A DNA stretch of 64,000 nt from Shinella granuli. GTDB taxonomy: Bacteria > Pseudomonadota > Alphaproteobacteria > Rhizobiales > Rhizobiaceae. The DNA lies in NCBI RefSeq assembly GCF_004341885.1, contig NZ_SLVX01000006.1, positions 1 through 64,000 of the forward strand. The letters are read 5' to 3'. This document shows, one piece after another, positions 15,164 to 23,027 of the stretch. The first letter of the stretch is position 1, and every line of letters starts with the position of its first letter. Position numbers and translations under genes: made by a program. The notes beneath the pieces were generated by a model. The model searched no databases and was not told the origin of the DNA. It saw only the letters and a program-made list of their open reading frames with translations.

Positions 15164-16099
15164 TCAGGCCCCTTCCATCGCGTTCACGTCGACGCCGAGT
15201 TCGGCGGCGAGCGCCGCCTGCATTTCCAGCCGTTCCTCGGCGCTCTTGAAGCGAACGTAGTGGAGGCGCGGAAAGCGCTTCTTCAGAAAATCCATGCCCT
15301 GATAGGGCGAGGTGTTGGCGAGGATGACCAGCGGCTTGCCGGCCTCCGCGCTCTCCGCCGCAGCGCGGAGCGCTTCAAGATCGTGTCCGTCCACCGCGCG
15401 GCAGGTGACGCCGAAGGCGGCGACGCGGGCGGCAAGATCGCCGAGGTCGAGCACGGAGGACATCGCCCCGTCGCATTGCTGGCGGTTCACGTCGACGATG
15501 ACGCGGATATTGTCGATCCCGTGATGGCTCATCGCCGCAAGGCATTCCCAGGTCTGCCCCTCCTGGAACTCGCCGTCGGACATGTAGACCCAGATCTTGC
15601 CCCGCTCCTTCTTGCGCAGCCGCGCCCAGGCGACGCCGGAGGCCATGGAAAGGCCCTGCGCCAGCGAGCCCGTCGTCACCTCCATGCCGGGGCTGTGCTC
15701 GGCGCCGATCATCTCGACCGAACCGCCGTCCTTGTTGAAATGGTCGAGCGCATGCTCGTCCATGCGGCCCGTCTCGATCAGCGCGGAATAGATGACGAGC
15801 GCATAATGGGCGGGCGAGATGAAGAAGCGGTCGAAGTCCGGCCCGGCCGGGCCATGGTAGCCCGCGCCGGTGAAGGCGTCGGGATTATGCGCCGAGGGCA
15901 CGCCGCGGAAGGGCAAGGGCACCTTGGGCAGCGTGGGCTCGCCGAGCGTCAGAAGTTCGTTGTAGAGCAGCGCCAGGCTCTCGGCGGCCGAGCAGGCCTG
16001 GCTGAGATAGCCGCCATTGTTCTTCATCGTGTGGAAGAAGACGCGCCGGCGGATGCCGAGCGCGATGTCCTCGGTGGATTTTTCGTTCGCAAGGCTCAT
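15164..16099 (-). CDS. transketolase N-terminal subunit
   Basis: 311 residues matching the thiamine-diphosphate domain of transketolase. SDGEFQEGQTWE with the following VDVNRQQ marks the diphosphate/Mg site (SDG in place of the usual GDG). HNPDAFTGAGYHGPAGPDFDRFFISPAHYALVIYSAL and GSLAQGLSMASGVAWA are further family blocks. Split transketolases are common in catabolic operons. It lies four bases after mtnA and two before the C-terminal subunit, in the order mtnK-mtnA-tktN-tktC-RLP. Confidence 0.86.
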   Translation of the reverse strand: MSLANEKSTEDIALGIRRRVFFHTMKNNGGYLSQACSAAESLALLYNELLTLGEPTLPKVPLPFRGVPSAHNPDAFTGAGYHGPAGPDFDRFFISPAHYALVIYSALIETGRMDEHALDHFNKDGGSVEMIGAEHSPGMEVTTGSLAQGLSMASGVAWARLRKKERGKIWVYMSDGEFQEGQTWECLAAMSHHGIDNIRVIVDVNRQQCDGAMSSVLDLGDLAARVAAFGVTCRAVDGHDLEALRAAAESAEAGKPLVILANTSPYQGMDFLKKRFPRLHYVRFKSAEERLEMQAALAAELGVDVNAMEGA

Positions 16100-16103
16100 C
16101 GTC

Positions 16104-17198
16104 TCAGCTCCGTTCGGGAAAGAGCGCCTTCAGGCCCTCGGGCGAGGGCGTGGCGATGCCGCGTTCCGTGATGAGGCCGGTGATGAGGCGCGCGGGCGTG
16201 ACGTCGAAGGCGGGGTTCGCCGCCGGGCTGCCCTCCGGCGAGATGCGCACGCTGGCGATGGAACCATCCTCTGCGCGGCCCTGCACGAAGCTCACCTCGT
16301 CGCCGGCCCGCTCCTCGATCGGGATGTCCCTGATGCCGTCCTCCACCGTCCAGTCGATGGTGGGCGAGGGGAGCGCCACATAGAAGGGCACGTTGTTGTC
16401 GCGCGCGGCGAGCGCCTTCAGATAGGTGCCGATCTTGTTGCAGACGTCGCCGTTCGCCGTGGTGCGGTCGGTGCCGACGATCACCAGGTCGACGTCGCCG
16501 TGCTGCATGAGATGGCCGCCGGCATTGTCGACGATCAGCGTGTGCGGCACGCCATGGCCGTTCATCTCCCAGGCGGTGAGGTAGGCCCCCTGGTTGCGCG
16601 GCCGCGTCTCGTCGACATAGACATGGACGGGAATGCCTTCCTCGACGGCCATGTAGATCGGCGCGGTCGCGGTGCCGTAGTCGACGGTCGCCAGCCAGCC
16701 GGCATTGCAATGGGTGAGGATGCGCACTGGCTCGCCCGGCTTTTTCTTCGCCGCGATCTCGCGGATCACGTCGAGGCCGTTCGCGCCGATGGCGCGGTTG
16801 AGCTCGACGTCCTCCTCCGCGATTTCAGCGGCGCGCGTATAGGCAGCGGCCGTGCGCTCGCCTTCCGGCAGCGGGCGAAGGTGCTCGCGCATCGCGTTCA
16901 GCGCCCAGCGCAGGTTGATGGCGGTCGGGCGCGTTTCGTTGAGCTCTTCCCAGACGGCGTCGAGATGCGCATCCGACGGGTCCGTCGCCATGGCGATGGC
17001 GACGCCATAGGCGGCGGTGACGCCGATCAGCGGCGCGCCGCGCACCCACATGTCGCGGATCGCGGTGGCGATGTCGGCGACGGTCGTGAGCGTCACGACG
17101 CGGAACTCATGCGGCAGCCAGCGCTGGTCGATGATGTCGACCGAGCGGCCGTCCTCGTTCAGCCAGATCGTATGGTAGTGGCGTTCTCCGACTTTCAC
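16104..17198 (-). CDS. mtnA: S-methyl-5-thioribose-1-phosphate isomerase
   Basis: 364-residue isomerase converting 5-methylthioribose-1-phosphate to 5-methylthioribulose-1-phosphate in methionine salvage. Diagnostic features are [13 protein letters not shown] (about 55-67), the catalytic Cys in [10 protein letters not shown], the [12 protein letters not shown] block and the catalytic Asp in [19 protein letters not shown]. Length is typical of MtnA and of the related eIF2B-alpha-like fold; R15P isomerase is less likely given mtnK next door. Its ATG overlaps the mtnK TGA by four bases. The usual downstream mtnB, mtnC, mtnD and mtnE genes are absent; transketolase and a RuBisCO-like protein follow instead. 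Confidence 0.92.
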   Translation of the reverse strand: MKVGERHYHTIWLNEDGRSVDIIDQRWLPHEFRVVTLTTVADIATAIRDMWVRGAPLIGVTAAYGVAIAMATDPSDAHLDAVWEELNETRPTAINLRWALNAMREHLRPLPEGERTAAAYTRAAEIAEEDVELNRAIGANGLDVIREIAAKKKPGEPVRILTHCNAGWLATVDYGTATAPIYMAVEEGIPVHVYVDETRPRNQGAYLTAWEMNGHGVPHTLIVDNAGGHLMQHGDVDLVIVGTDRTTANGDVCNKIGTYLKALAARDNNVPFYVALPSPTIDWTVEDGIRDIPIEERAGDEVSFVQGRAEDGSIASVRISPEGSPAANPAFDVTPARLITGLITERGIATPSPEGLKALFPERS

Positions 17199-18466
17199 GC
17201 GAGGATCTCCTTTTCAAGCCGCTCCACGGTCTCGCGGATGTCGCGGAGGCTGTGGATGCGCTGCCGGTTGACGGCGAGGTGACGCCCGAGCTTCAGCGCC
17301 TTGGTCTCGCAGGGCGCGCGGCGGTCGGGGTCGGCGATGGTTTCGAAATCGGCGTTGTGGGCAAGGCCCAGGATGCGGCGATGGATCTCGATGCCGGCGA
17401 AACCCAGCATCTCGCGCCAGATCTCGTCGATGACGATGGCGAGCGCCTGCTCGGCGGCGAGCGGGTCGCCACGATCCTCGAAGAGGCTCGCCTGATAGAG
17501 GATGCCCTTGCGCTCCGTGCGCCAGAGATGGGCGAATTCGGCCCGGAACGTTTCCCAGAGCGTCTCGATCGTATCGAGCAGATAAGCGCGCATGCCGTCG
17601 CGTGCGCCGGGTGCCGCCTCATGGCCGGCTTGCGAAAAATAGCTCATCCAGAAATTGGCGATCAGCATGCCGACGTCGAAGCTGATCGGGCCGTAGAAGG
17701 CGAATTCCGGGTCGATGACGCGCGTCTCGTCGTCCGTCACCATGACGGAGCCGGTGTGCAGGTCGCCGTGGCAGAGCGTCTCGGCCTTGGCGGAGAAGAG
17801 GTGCTTCAGCCGCTGCGCCTCCACCTTGAGGTCGCGGTCGGCGCGCAGATCCGCCACGATCGGGTCGAGCTGCGGCGTGGTGTGGCGGTTGAGCGCCGCC
17901 TCGAAATAGGGATCGGAAAAGACGAGGTTTTCCGTGATGTCGCAAAGCTCGACATTGTCGGCGAAGAGCGCGAGATCCGCCTTCTTCTCCCGCGTTGCCA
18001 TGGAAAGGTCCGAGCCGCGGAACAGCGTGCGGGCGGCAAAGAGCCCGAGGTCGCGGCCGATCCTCGGCAGTTCGCGCCCGTCGATCAGCGCGCGGCGCAG
18101 GATGACGTGCGGCGTCAGGTATTCCATGACGATGAGCGCCTGCGCCTCATCGAAGACGTAGATCTCCGGCACCATGCCCGGATCGCGCGCGGCCTGCCGC
18201 GTCAGCGCGTGATATTCGAAGAAGGAGCGCTTCAGCGGCAGCGGCCAGCTTTCGCCGACGAGCCGCACATAGGGCAGCGCCTGCTTGACGATTGCCGCGC
18301 CCCGATCCCCCGTCACGATGAAGACGAGGTTGAGGTTGCCGTCGCCGACCTCCTTGACGCTCCAATGGGACGAATCCGCCCCGATTTTCGCCTTCAGGAC
18401 GGCGTTGCCGCCCAGCCGATCCGGCAATGTCTCGACGCTCAGCGCCGCGAAGACCTGGCTTTCCAT
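17195..18466 (-). CDS. mtnK: 5-methylthioribose kinase
   Basis: 423-residue kinase phosphorylating 5-methylthioribose at O1 with ATP. The protein-kinase-like fold shows [10 protein letters not shown] (glycine loop), [17 protein letters not shown] (ATP Lys), the catalytic [11 protein letters not shown] and the [15 protein letters not shown] metal-binding block, all typical of MtnK. I use the ATG at 18464..18466, which has GAGGAGGAG seven bases upstream; the upstream extension to 18550 would run into the operator. First gene of the leftward salvage operon, divergent from a ribose-type ABC importer. This implies that exogenous methylthioribose, or a close relative, is taken up and trapped by phosphorylation. 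Confidence 0.92.
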   Translation of the reverse strand: MESQVFAALSVETLPDRLGGNAVLKAKIGADSSHWSVKEVGDGNLNLVFIVTGDRGAAIVKQALPYVRLVGESWPLPLKRSFFEYHALTRQAARDPGMVPEIYVFDEAQALIVMEYLTPHVILRRALIDGRELPRIGRDLGLFAARTLFRGSDLSMATREKKADLALFADNVELCDITENLVFSDPYFEAALNRHTTPQLDPIVADLRADRDLKVEAQRLKHLFSAKAETLCHGDLHTGSVMVTDDETRVIDPEFAFYGPISFDVGMLIANFWMSYFSQAGHEAAPGARDGMRAYLLDTIETLWETFRAEFAHLWRTERKGILYQASLFEDRGDPLAAEQALAIVIDEIWREMLGFAGIEIHRRILGLAHNADFETIADPDRRAPCETKALKLGRHLAVNRQRIHSLRDIRETVERLEKEILA

Positions 18467-18546
18467 ATGCTTCTCCTCCTCGACGGGACGCGGCCTCCGC
18501 CGCCAGTCGTCCCACCATCCTTGCGCACAGCTAAGGCGGCATTCTG

Positions 18547-18573
18547 TCAAATGTCAATGGCCTTGACATTTGA
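18547..18573. promoter_or_regulatory. divergent mtn operator/promoter, 11-bp inverted repeat
   Basis: TCAAATGTCAA and TTGACATTTGA flank TGGCC; arms are perfect. Each arm contains a TTGACA hexamer reading outward, one toward the ABC operon and one toward mtnK, so a bound dimer would cover both -35 elements. The -10 regions are weak (TAACCT at 18587 on the plus strand). A related 13-mer occurs upstream of the SorC regulator at 26159..26171. Confidence 0.8.
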
Positions 18574-18612
18574 TGAGAGCCTATCCTAACCTGCCGTCAT
18601 CGGGAGGAAAGA

Positions 18613-20130
18613 ATGAGCGGTGAGGCGGTGTTTCGCATCGAGGGCGTGCGCAAGTCCTTTGGGCCGGTGACGGTGCTCCAGGGGGTGGACCTCGACCTCC
18701 GGGCCGGCGCGGTGACGGTTCTGATGGGCGCGAACGGCGCCGGCAAATCCACGCTCGTGCGCATCCTCTCCGGCGTCTACACGCGCGATGCCGGCGCCAT
18801 CACGCTCGCTGGCCAGTCCTTCGAGCCGGGAACGCCCGCCGAGGCGATCCGCGCCGGCGTCGTCACCGTGCACCAGAACATCAATGACGGCGTCGTCGCC
18901 GATCTCGACGTCGCCACCAACCTCACGCTCGACCGGCTGAACGGGCGCGGCGCGAAACTGTTCTTCAATCCGCGCCGGGTGCGCCGCGAGGCCGCCGCAG
19001 TGGCCGCCCGCATGGGCCTTGCCATCGATCTTGCCGCCAATATCAACGACCTGACGCTCGCCGACCGCCAGATGGTGGCGATCGCCCGGGCCATGGCGCA
19101 CGAGCCGAAGGTGCTGATCCTCGACGAGCCGACCTCCTCGCTCTCCAGCGCCGAGGCCGACCGCCTGTTCGATCTCGTCGACCGGCTGAAGGCGCGCGGC
19201 GTCGCCATTCTCTATATCTCGCACCGCATGTCGGATATCCGCCGCCTTGCCGACAGCATCCTCTCGCTGCGCGACGGCCGCATCACCGGCCGTTTCGAAG
19301 GGCCGGAGCTCGATTACGAGGGCGCGGTCAACGCCATGCTCGGCCGCAAGGTCTCGGCCGGCGCGGTCGCCGTGCGCGAGGCGGGCGCTCCGGTCTTCAG
19401 CGTGCGGGGCCTGAAGCTCTCCGAGCAGGCGCGGCCGTTCGATTTCGACCTCGGCGACGGCGAGATCGTCGCCGTCACCGGCCTCGTCGGCGTCGGCAAG
19501 ACGGCGCTCGCCGAAACGCTCTTCGGCGCCCGCGCGCCGGCAGCGGGCGAGATGGCACTCGACGGCCGGGGCTATGCGCCGAAAAGCACGGGCCAGGCGA
19601 TCGCCCGCGGCGTCTTCCTCGTCGCCAAGGACCGCGCGATCAGCGGCATCGTGCCTGATTTCAACATCTACGAGAATATCAGCCTGCCGTTCCTGCGCCG
19701 GCTCTCGGCCTTCGGCGTCGCGAGCCGGCGTGCGGAGAGGGCGAAGGCGCGCCGGCAGATCGACGCGCTCGGCGTCGTCTGCCGCAGCGAGCGCGACGAG
19801 ATGCAGACGCTGTCGGGCGGCAACCAGCAGAAGGTCATGGTCGGCCGCTGGCTTTCCGAGCCCGCGCGCCTCCTCATCCTCGACGAACCGTTCCAGGGCG
19901 TCGACATCGCCGCCCGCCGCGACATCGGCGAGAAGCTGCGCGCCTCGGCCGCCGGCCGCTCCACCATCCTCTTCCTCACCGAACTCGACGAAGCCTTCGA
20001 GGTCGCCGACCGCATCATCGTGATGTCGGAGCAGACCATCGTCGGCGCGCACCGCAACGCCGATATCGACGTCGAGCGGCTGCTCTCCGAGATCGCCGGG
20101 CAATTCTATCAACAGGTCCATGCATCATGA
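18613..20130 (+). CDS. ribose-type ABC transporter ATP-binding protein
   Basis: 505-residue cytoplasmic ATPase with two ABC domains, the RbsA/XylG layout. Domain 1 has Walker A GANGAGKST near 36-44 and Walker B VLILDEPTSSLS. Domain 2 has a variant Walker A GLVGVGKTA, the LSGGNQQKV signature and RLLILDEPFQGVD. It powers import by the permease encoded next; its TGA overlaps the permease ATG by four bases. First gene of the rightward operon, facing mtnK across the inverted repeat, which points to methylthioribose or a similar pentose as substrate (inference). A GGGAGG motif lies before the ATG. Confidence 0.93.
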   Translation: MSGEAVFRIEGVRKSFGPVTVLQGVDLDLRAGAVTVLMGANGAGKSTLVRILSGVYTRDAGAITLAGQSFEPGTPAEAIRAGVVTVHQNINDGVVADLDVATNLTLDRLNGRGAKLFFNPRRVRREAAAVAARMGLAIDLAANINDLTLADRQMVAIARAMAHEPKVLILDEPTSSLSSAEADRLFDLVDRLKARGVAILYISHRMSDIRRLADSILSLRDGRITGRFEGPELDYEGAVNAMLGRKVSAGAVAVREAGAPVFSVRGLKLSEQARPFDFDLGDGEIVAVTGLVGVGKTALAETLFGARAPAAGEMALDGRGYAPKSTGQAIARGVFLVAKDRAISGIVPDFNIYENISLPFLRRLSAFGVASRRAERAKARRQIDALGVVCRSERDEMQTLSGGNQQKVMVGRWLSEPARLLILDEPFQGVDIAARRDIGEKLRASAAGRSTILFLTELDEAFEVADRIIVMSEQTIVGAHRNADIDVERLLSEIAGQFYQQVHAS

Positions 20131-21173
20131 GCAGCGAACAGAGCAAACAGGCGGCCGCCGGCCCCGTCCCGCCGGCCCTCAATGTCAGGGAAGCCGCCAT
20201 CAAATACGGCTTCCTCGTGCTGCTCGCCGGCATGGTGCTCTATTTCTCGCTGGTGACGGGCGGTTTCGCCTCGCCGCAGAGCGCTGTCTTCATCCTGCAG
20301 TCCGTCTCGATCACCGGCATCCTCGCGCTCGGCGTCACGGCGACGCTGGTCGTCGGCGGCTTCGACCTTTCCATCGGCTCCGTCGCCACCACGGCGATGA
20401 TGGCCTCGTCCTATGTCATGGTGGTGATGGGCGGCGACGCGCTGACGGCGACGCTGGTCTGCCTTGCCGTCGGCGTGCTCGTCGGCCTCGTCAACGGCAT
20501 CATCATCGTCTACATGCGCGTGCCGGATCTTCTCGCCACGCTCGGCATGATGTTCCTCCTGCTCGGCCTCCAGCGCATCCCGACCGAGGGGCGCTCCATC
20601 GCGACCGGCATGACGCTGCCGGACGGCTCGACGGCGACGGGCGCCTTCAGCCCCGCCTTCCTCGCGCTCGGCCGCCACCGCTTCGATCTGGTCCTGCCCA
20701 ATCTCGTGCCGGTCTCGGTCGTCGTGCTGATCGTGCTCGCCATCGTCATATGGTTCTTCTTGGAATACACCCGCTTCGGCCGCATGATGTACGCCGTCGG
20801 CTCGAACGAGCGGGCGGCGAGCCTCGCCGGCGCCCCCGTCAACGCCTACAAGATCTCGGCCTACATCATCTCCGGCGTCTTCGCCTCGATCGGCGGCATT
20901 CTGCTCGCCGCCCGTCTCGGCCGCGGCGACATCGCCTCCGGCAACAACCTGCTTCTCGACGCCGTCGCCGCCGCGCTGATCGGCTTCGCCGTGCTGGGCG
21001 CCGCCAAGCCGAACGCCTTCGGCACCGCCGTCGGCGCGCTCTTCGTCGGCATCCTCCTGCAGGGCCTGACGATGATGAACGCGCCCTATTACACGCAGGA
21101 TTTCATCAAGGGCGCCGTGCTCGTCATCGCCCTGATCTTCACCTTTGCGCTCTCGAAAAGAGGCAAACGCTGA
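20127..21173 (+). CDS. ribose-type ABC transporter permease
   Basis: 348-residue inner-membrane permease of the RbsC/AraH class. About nine hydrophobic helices are visible. Conserved elements include GGFDLSIGSVATTAMM (the family LDLSVG region), MLFLLLGLQRIPT-type stretch, the cytoplasmic EAA-like loop GRMMYAVGSNERAASLAGAPVNAYK, and the QGLTMMNAPYYTQDFIKGAVL ending. It makes the translocation channel for the ATPase upstream and the binding protein downstream. Length is at the upper end for the family because of a longer periplasmic loop near residues 150-180. Confidence 0.93.
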   Translation: MSSEQSKQAAAGPVPPALNVREAAIKYGFLVLLAGMVLYFSLVTGGFASPQSAVFILQSVSITGILALGVTATLVVGGFDLSIGSVATTAMMASSYVMVVMGGDALTATLVCLAVGVLVGLVNGIIIVYMRVPDLLATLGMMFLLLGLQRIPTEGRSIATGMTLPDGSTATGAFSPAFLALGRHRFDLVLPNLVPVSVVVLIVLAIVIWFFLEYTRFGRMMYAVGSNERAASLAGAPVNAYKISAYIISGVFASIGGILLAARLGRGDIASGNNLLLDAVAAALIGFAVLGAAKPNAFGTAVGALFVGILLQGLTMMNAPYYTQDFIKGAVLVIALIFTFALSKRGKR

Positions 21174-21219
21174 GACCGCTCAGCGGACAACCAAAAGTTC
21201 ACCAGTGGAGGAGACTGAC

Positions 21220-22263
21220 ATGAACCTTACTCGCAGAACCCTGGGCAGGATAACGCTCGGGCTGATGGGCGCGGCGGCCTTCGCCGTGCCGTCCTTCGCC
21301 GCCGACATGCCGGCGCCCTTCGACAAGCCGGGCGACGTGAAGATCGCGCTCGTGCGCTACCTTTCGACCGGCGACTTCTTCCAGTCCTATCTCGCCGGCG
21401 TCGAGGCGCAGGCGAAAGCCATCGGCGTGGAGTTGCAGGTCTTCGACAGCCGCCAGGACGCGGCCCTCCAGGCCGACATGGTCGACCAGGCGATCGCGCT
21501 CGGTGTTCAGGGCATCATCATCCAGCACGGCCTGACGGAATCCATGAAGGAGGCCGCCCAGCGCGCGGTCGACGCCGGCATCAAGGTCGTCGCCTTCGAC
21601 GTCAACGTCGAGAACGAGAAGATCCCGCAGATCGAGCAGTCCGACCGCGACCTCGCGCGCCTGGCCCTCGAGCAGGCGATCAAGGACAATGGCGAGAGCT
21701 TCAAGGCGGGCTATGTCTACGTCGCCGGGATCGCGCCGCTCGACCGCCGCGACGAGACCTGGAAGGAATTCAAGGCGAAGTATCCGGGCATCAACGAGGC
21801 CGCCCAGTTCGGCACGATGGACAACCCGATCGCCAACTCGGTCGCCAACCAGGCCCGCTCGGTGATCTCCGCCAATCCCGACATCACCGTGATGTTCGCC
21901 CCCTATGACGAATTCGCCAAGGGCGTGAAGATCGCCGTCGACGAGGCGGGCCTCTCCTCCAGCGTGAAGATCTACTCCGCCGACATCTCGACCTCCGATA
22001 TCGCCGCCATGCGCGAATCCGGCTCCGCCTGGGTGGCGACGGCCGCGACGAACCCGGCCGTGGTCGGCCAGGTCTCCGTCCGCTCGCTGGCCATGCTGCT
22101 CGCCGGCGAGGATCCCGGCAAGCAGGTCATCGTCCCGCCAACGCTGATCACCCAGCAGGACCTCAACGACCAGGACATCAAGAACATGGAGGAGCTCGGC
22201 GCCAAGCTGCCGCAGTTCGCCCATGCCGACGTCGCCATGCCGGCCTGGATGCCGAAGCCCTGA
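21220..22263 (+). CDS. ribose-type ABC sugar-binding protein
   Basis: 347-residue periplasmic binding protein of the RbsB/peripla_BP_4 class. A signal peptide with twin basic residues (MNLTRRTLGRITLGLMGAAA) is cleaved after FAA near residue 27. KIALVRYLSTGDFFQSYLAGVEAQAKAIG and DMVDQAIALGVQGIIIQHG define the first lobe; the second begins near residue 115. GGAGGAG precedes the ATG at 21220; the longer frame from 21145 overlaps the permease. It determines importer specificity. The divergent mtnK suggests methylthioribose. Aromatic and acidic residues at the cleft (DSRQD, FDVN, YDEF) are compatible with a pentose-like ligand. Confidence 0.92.
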   Translation: MNLTRRTLGRITLGLMGAAAFAVPSFAADMPAPFDKPGDVKIALVRYLSTGDFFQSYLAGVEAQAKAIGVELQVFDSRQDAALQADMVDQAIALGVQGIIIQHGLTESMKEAAQRAVDAGIKVVAFDVNVENEKIPQIEQSDRDLARLALEQAIKDNGESFKAGYVYVAGIAPLDRRDETWKEFKAKYPGINEAAQFGTMDNPIANSVANQARSVISANPDITVMFAPYDEFAKGVKIAVDEAGLSSSVKIYSADISTSDIAAMRESGSAWVATAATNPAVVGQVSVRSLAMLLAGEDPGKQVIVPPTLITQQDLNDQDIKNMEELGAKLPQFAHADVAMPAWMPKP

Positions 22264-22285
22264 TTTTCGGGCACGTTGTGATTGA

Positions 22286-22315
22286 GGAAGGGCGGTCCAC
22301 AAGGCCGCCCTTTCC
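22286..22315 (+). terminator. hairpin after sugar-binding protein gene
   Basis: AAGGGCGG and CCGCCCTT arms, extended by a wobble and a G-C pair, with a 9-base loop, 23 bases after the stop codon. Only three T residues follow the stem's C-run, so it is a weak intrinsic terminator for the importer operon. Confidence 0.5.
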
Positions 22316-22328
22316 ATTCGGCCCAAGG

Positions 22329-22363
22329 TTGTCCCGGACCATTTAAAGGACTATATTTGGTCC
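22329..22363 (+). promoter_or_regulatory. toxin-antitoxin promoter with overlapping operator
   Basis: A -35 like TTGTCC (22329..22334) and a -10 like TATATT (22352..22357) are 17 bases apart. The -10 sits inside an inverted repeat whose outer arms are GGACCA (22336..22341) and TGGTCC (22358..22363). AAAGGAG follows at 22364..22370, nine bases before the antitoxin ATG. This is the arrangement expected for autorepression by a Phd/YefM-type antitoxin. Confidence 0.6.
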
Positions 22364-22378
22364 AAAGGAGCCGTCGCG

Positions 22379-22654
22379 ATGAAGCTTTCCGAACAGGTCC
22401 GGCCGATCAGCTACTTGAAGGCGCATGCGCCGGAGGTCGTCCGCTCGCTGGCGGAAACCCGCAGGCCCGTGGTGCTGACCGTGCATGGCGAGGCCAAGGC
22501 CGTGCTTCAGGACGTCGGCCAATATGAAGAGACCCAGGAGACCCTGGCCCTCCTCAAGGTGCTGGCGCTGACCAATCGCCAGGTGGACGAGGGCAAGGTG
22601 CGCCCCGCCGGCGAAGCCTTCCCGCAGATCCGCCGGCGCCTCGCCGAACGCTGA
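22379..22654 (+). CDS. type II antitoxin, Phd/YefM family
   Basis: 91-residue antitoxin. The N-terminal half (VRPISYLKAHAPEVVRSLAETRRPVVLTVHGEAKAVL) is the Phd/YefM DNA-binding fold that forms a dimer on its own operator. The C-terminal half (about 50-91) is helical and charged, expected to wrap around the toxin. The TGA overlaps the toxin ATG by one base, so the two are translationally coupled. It sits between the methylthioribose importer and the aldolase gene, with no visible link to either. Confidence 0.9.
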   Translation: MKLSEQVRPISYLKAHAPEVVRSLAETRRPVVLTVHGEAKAVLQDVGQYEETQETLALLKVLALTNRQVDEGKVRPAGEAFPQIRRRLAER

Positions 22655-22977
22655 TGGGCTGGCGCGTTCTTCTCTCCGAGGACGCCGAACGGGATATCGA
22701 AGACCTCTATCGCTTCATCGCGCGCCGCGACGGGGCAGAAACCGCCGAGCGCATTCTCGGCGAGGTCGAGGCGGCCGCGATGAGCCTCGAAGAATTCCCG
22801 GAGCGCGGGAACATCCCGAAGGAATTGGTTTCCATCGGGATCAGCGACTATCGCGAGATCCATCACAAACCCTGGCGCGTGATCTACCGCATCATGGGAT
22901 CGGACGTCGTCATCTATTGTGTCGTCGACGGCCGCCGGGACATGCAGTCGTTTCTCGAGCGCCGGCTTCTTCGATAG
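22654..22977 (+). CDS. type II toxin, RelE/ParE family
   Basis: 107 residues with the ParE/RelE pattern: WRVLLSEDAERDIEDLYRFIARRDGAETAERIL at the N-terminus, then SLEEFPERGNIPKEL, YREIHHKPWRVIYRIMGSDVVIYCVVDGRRDM and an Arg-rich end. The family inhibits gyrase (ParE) or cleaves mRNA at the ribosome (RelE); the helical hairpin and the HKPWRVIYRI strand fit ParE or RelE equally, so the target is open. Paired with the antitoxin upstream and followed by an intrinsic terminator. Confidence 0.9.
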   Translation: MGWRVLLSEDAERDIEDLYRFIARRDGAETAERILGEVEAAAMSLEEFPERGNIPKELVSIGISDYREIHHKPWRVIYRIMGSDVVIYCVVDGRRDMQSFLERRLLR

Positions 22978-22983
22978 GGTTTC

Positions 22984-23014
22984 GGGGCGAGCCGCAAGTC
23001 GCCCCTTTGTCTTC
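22984..23014 (+). terminator. intrinsic terminator after toxin gene
   Basis: GGGGCGA and TCGCCCC arms (22984..22990 and 22999..23005) followed by TTTGTCTT. It lies in the short convergent gap between the toxin gene and the aldolase/dehydrogenase gene and may serve both. Confidence 0.65.
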
Positions 23015-23027
23015 TCTCTTCGATAGC

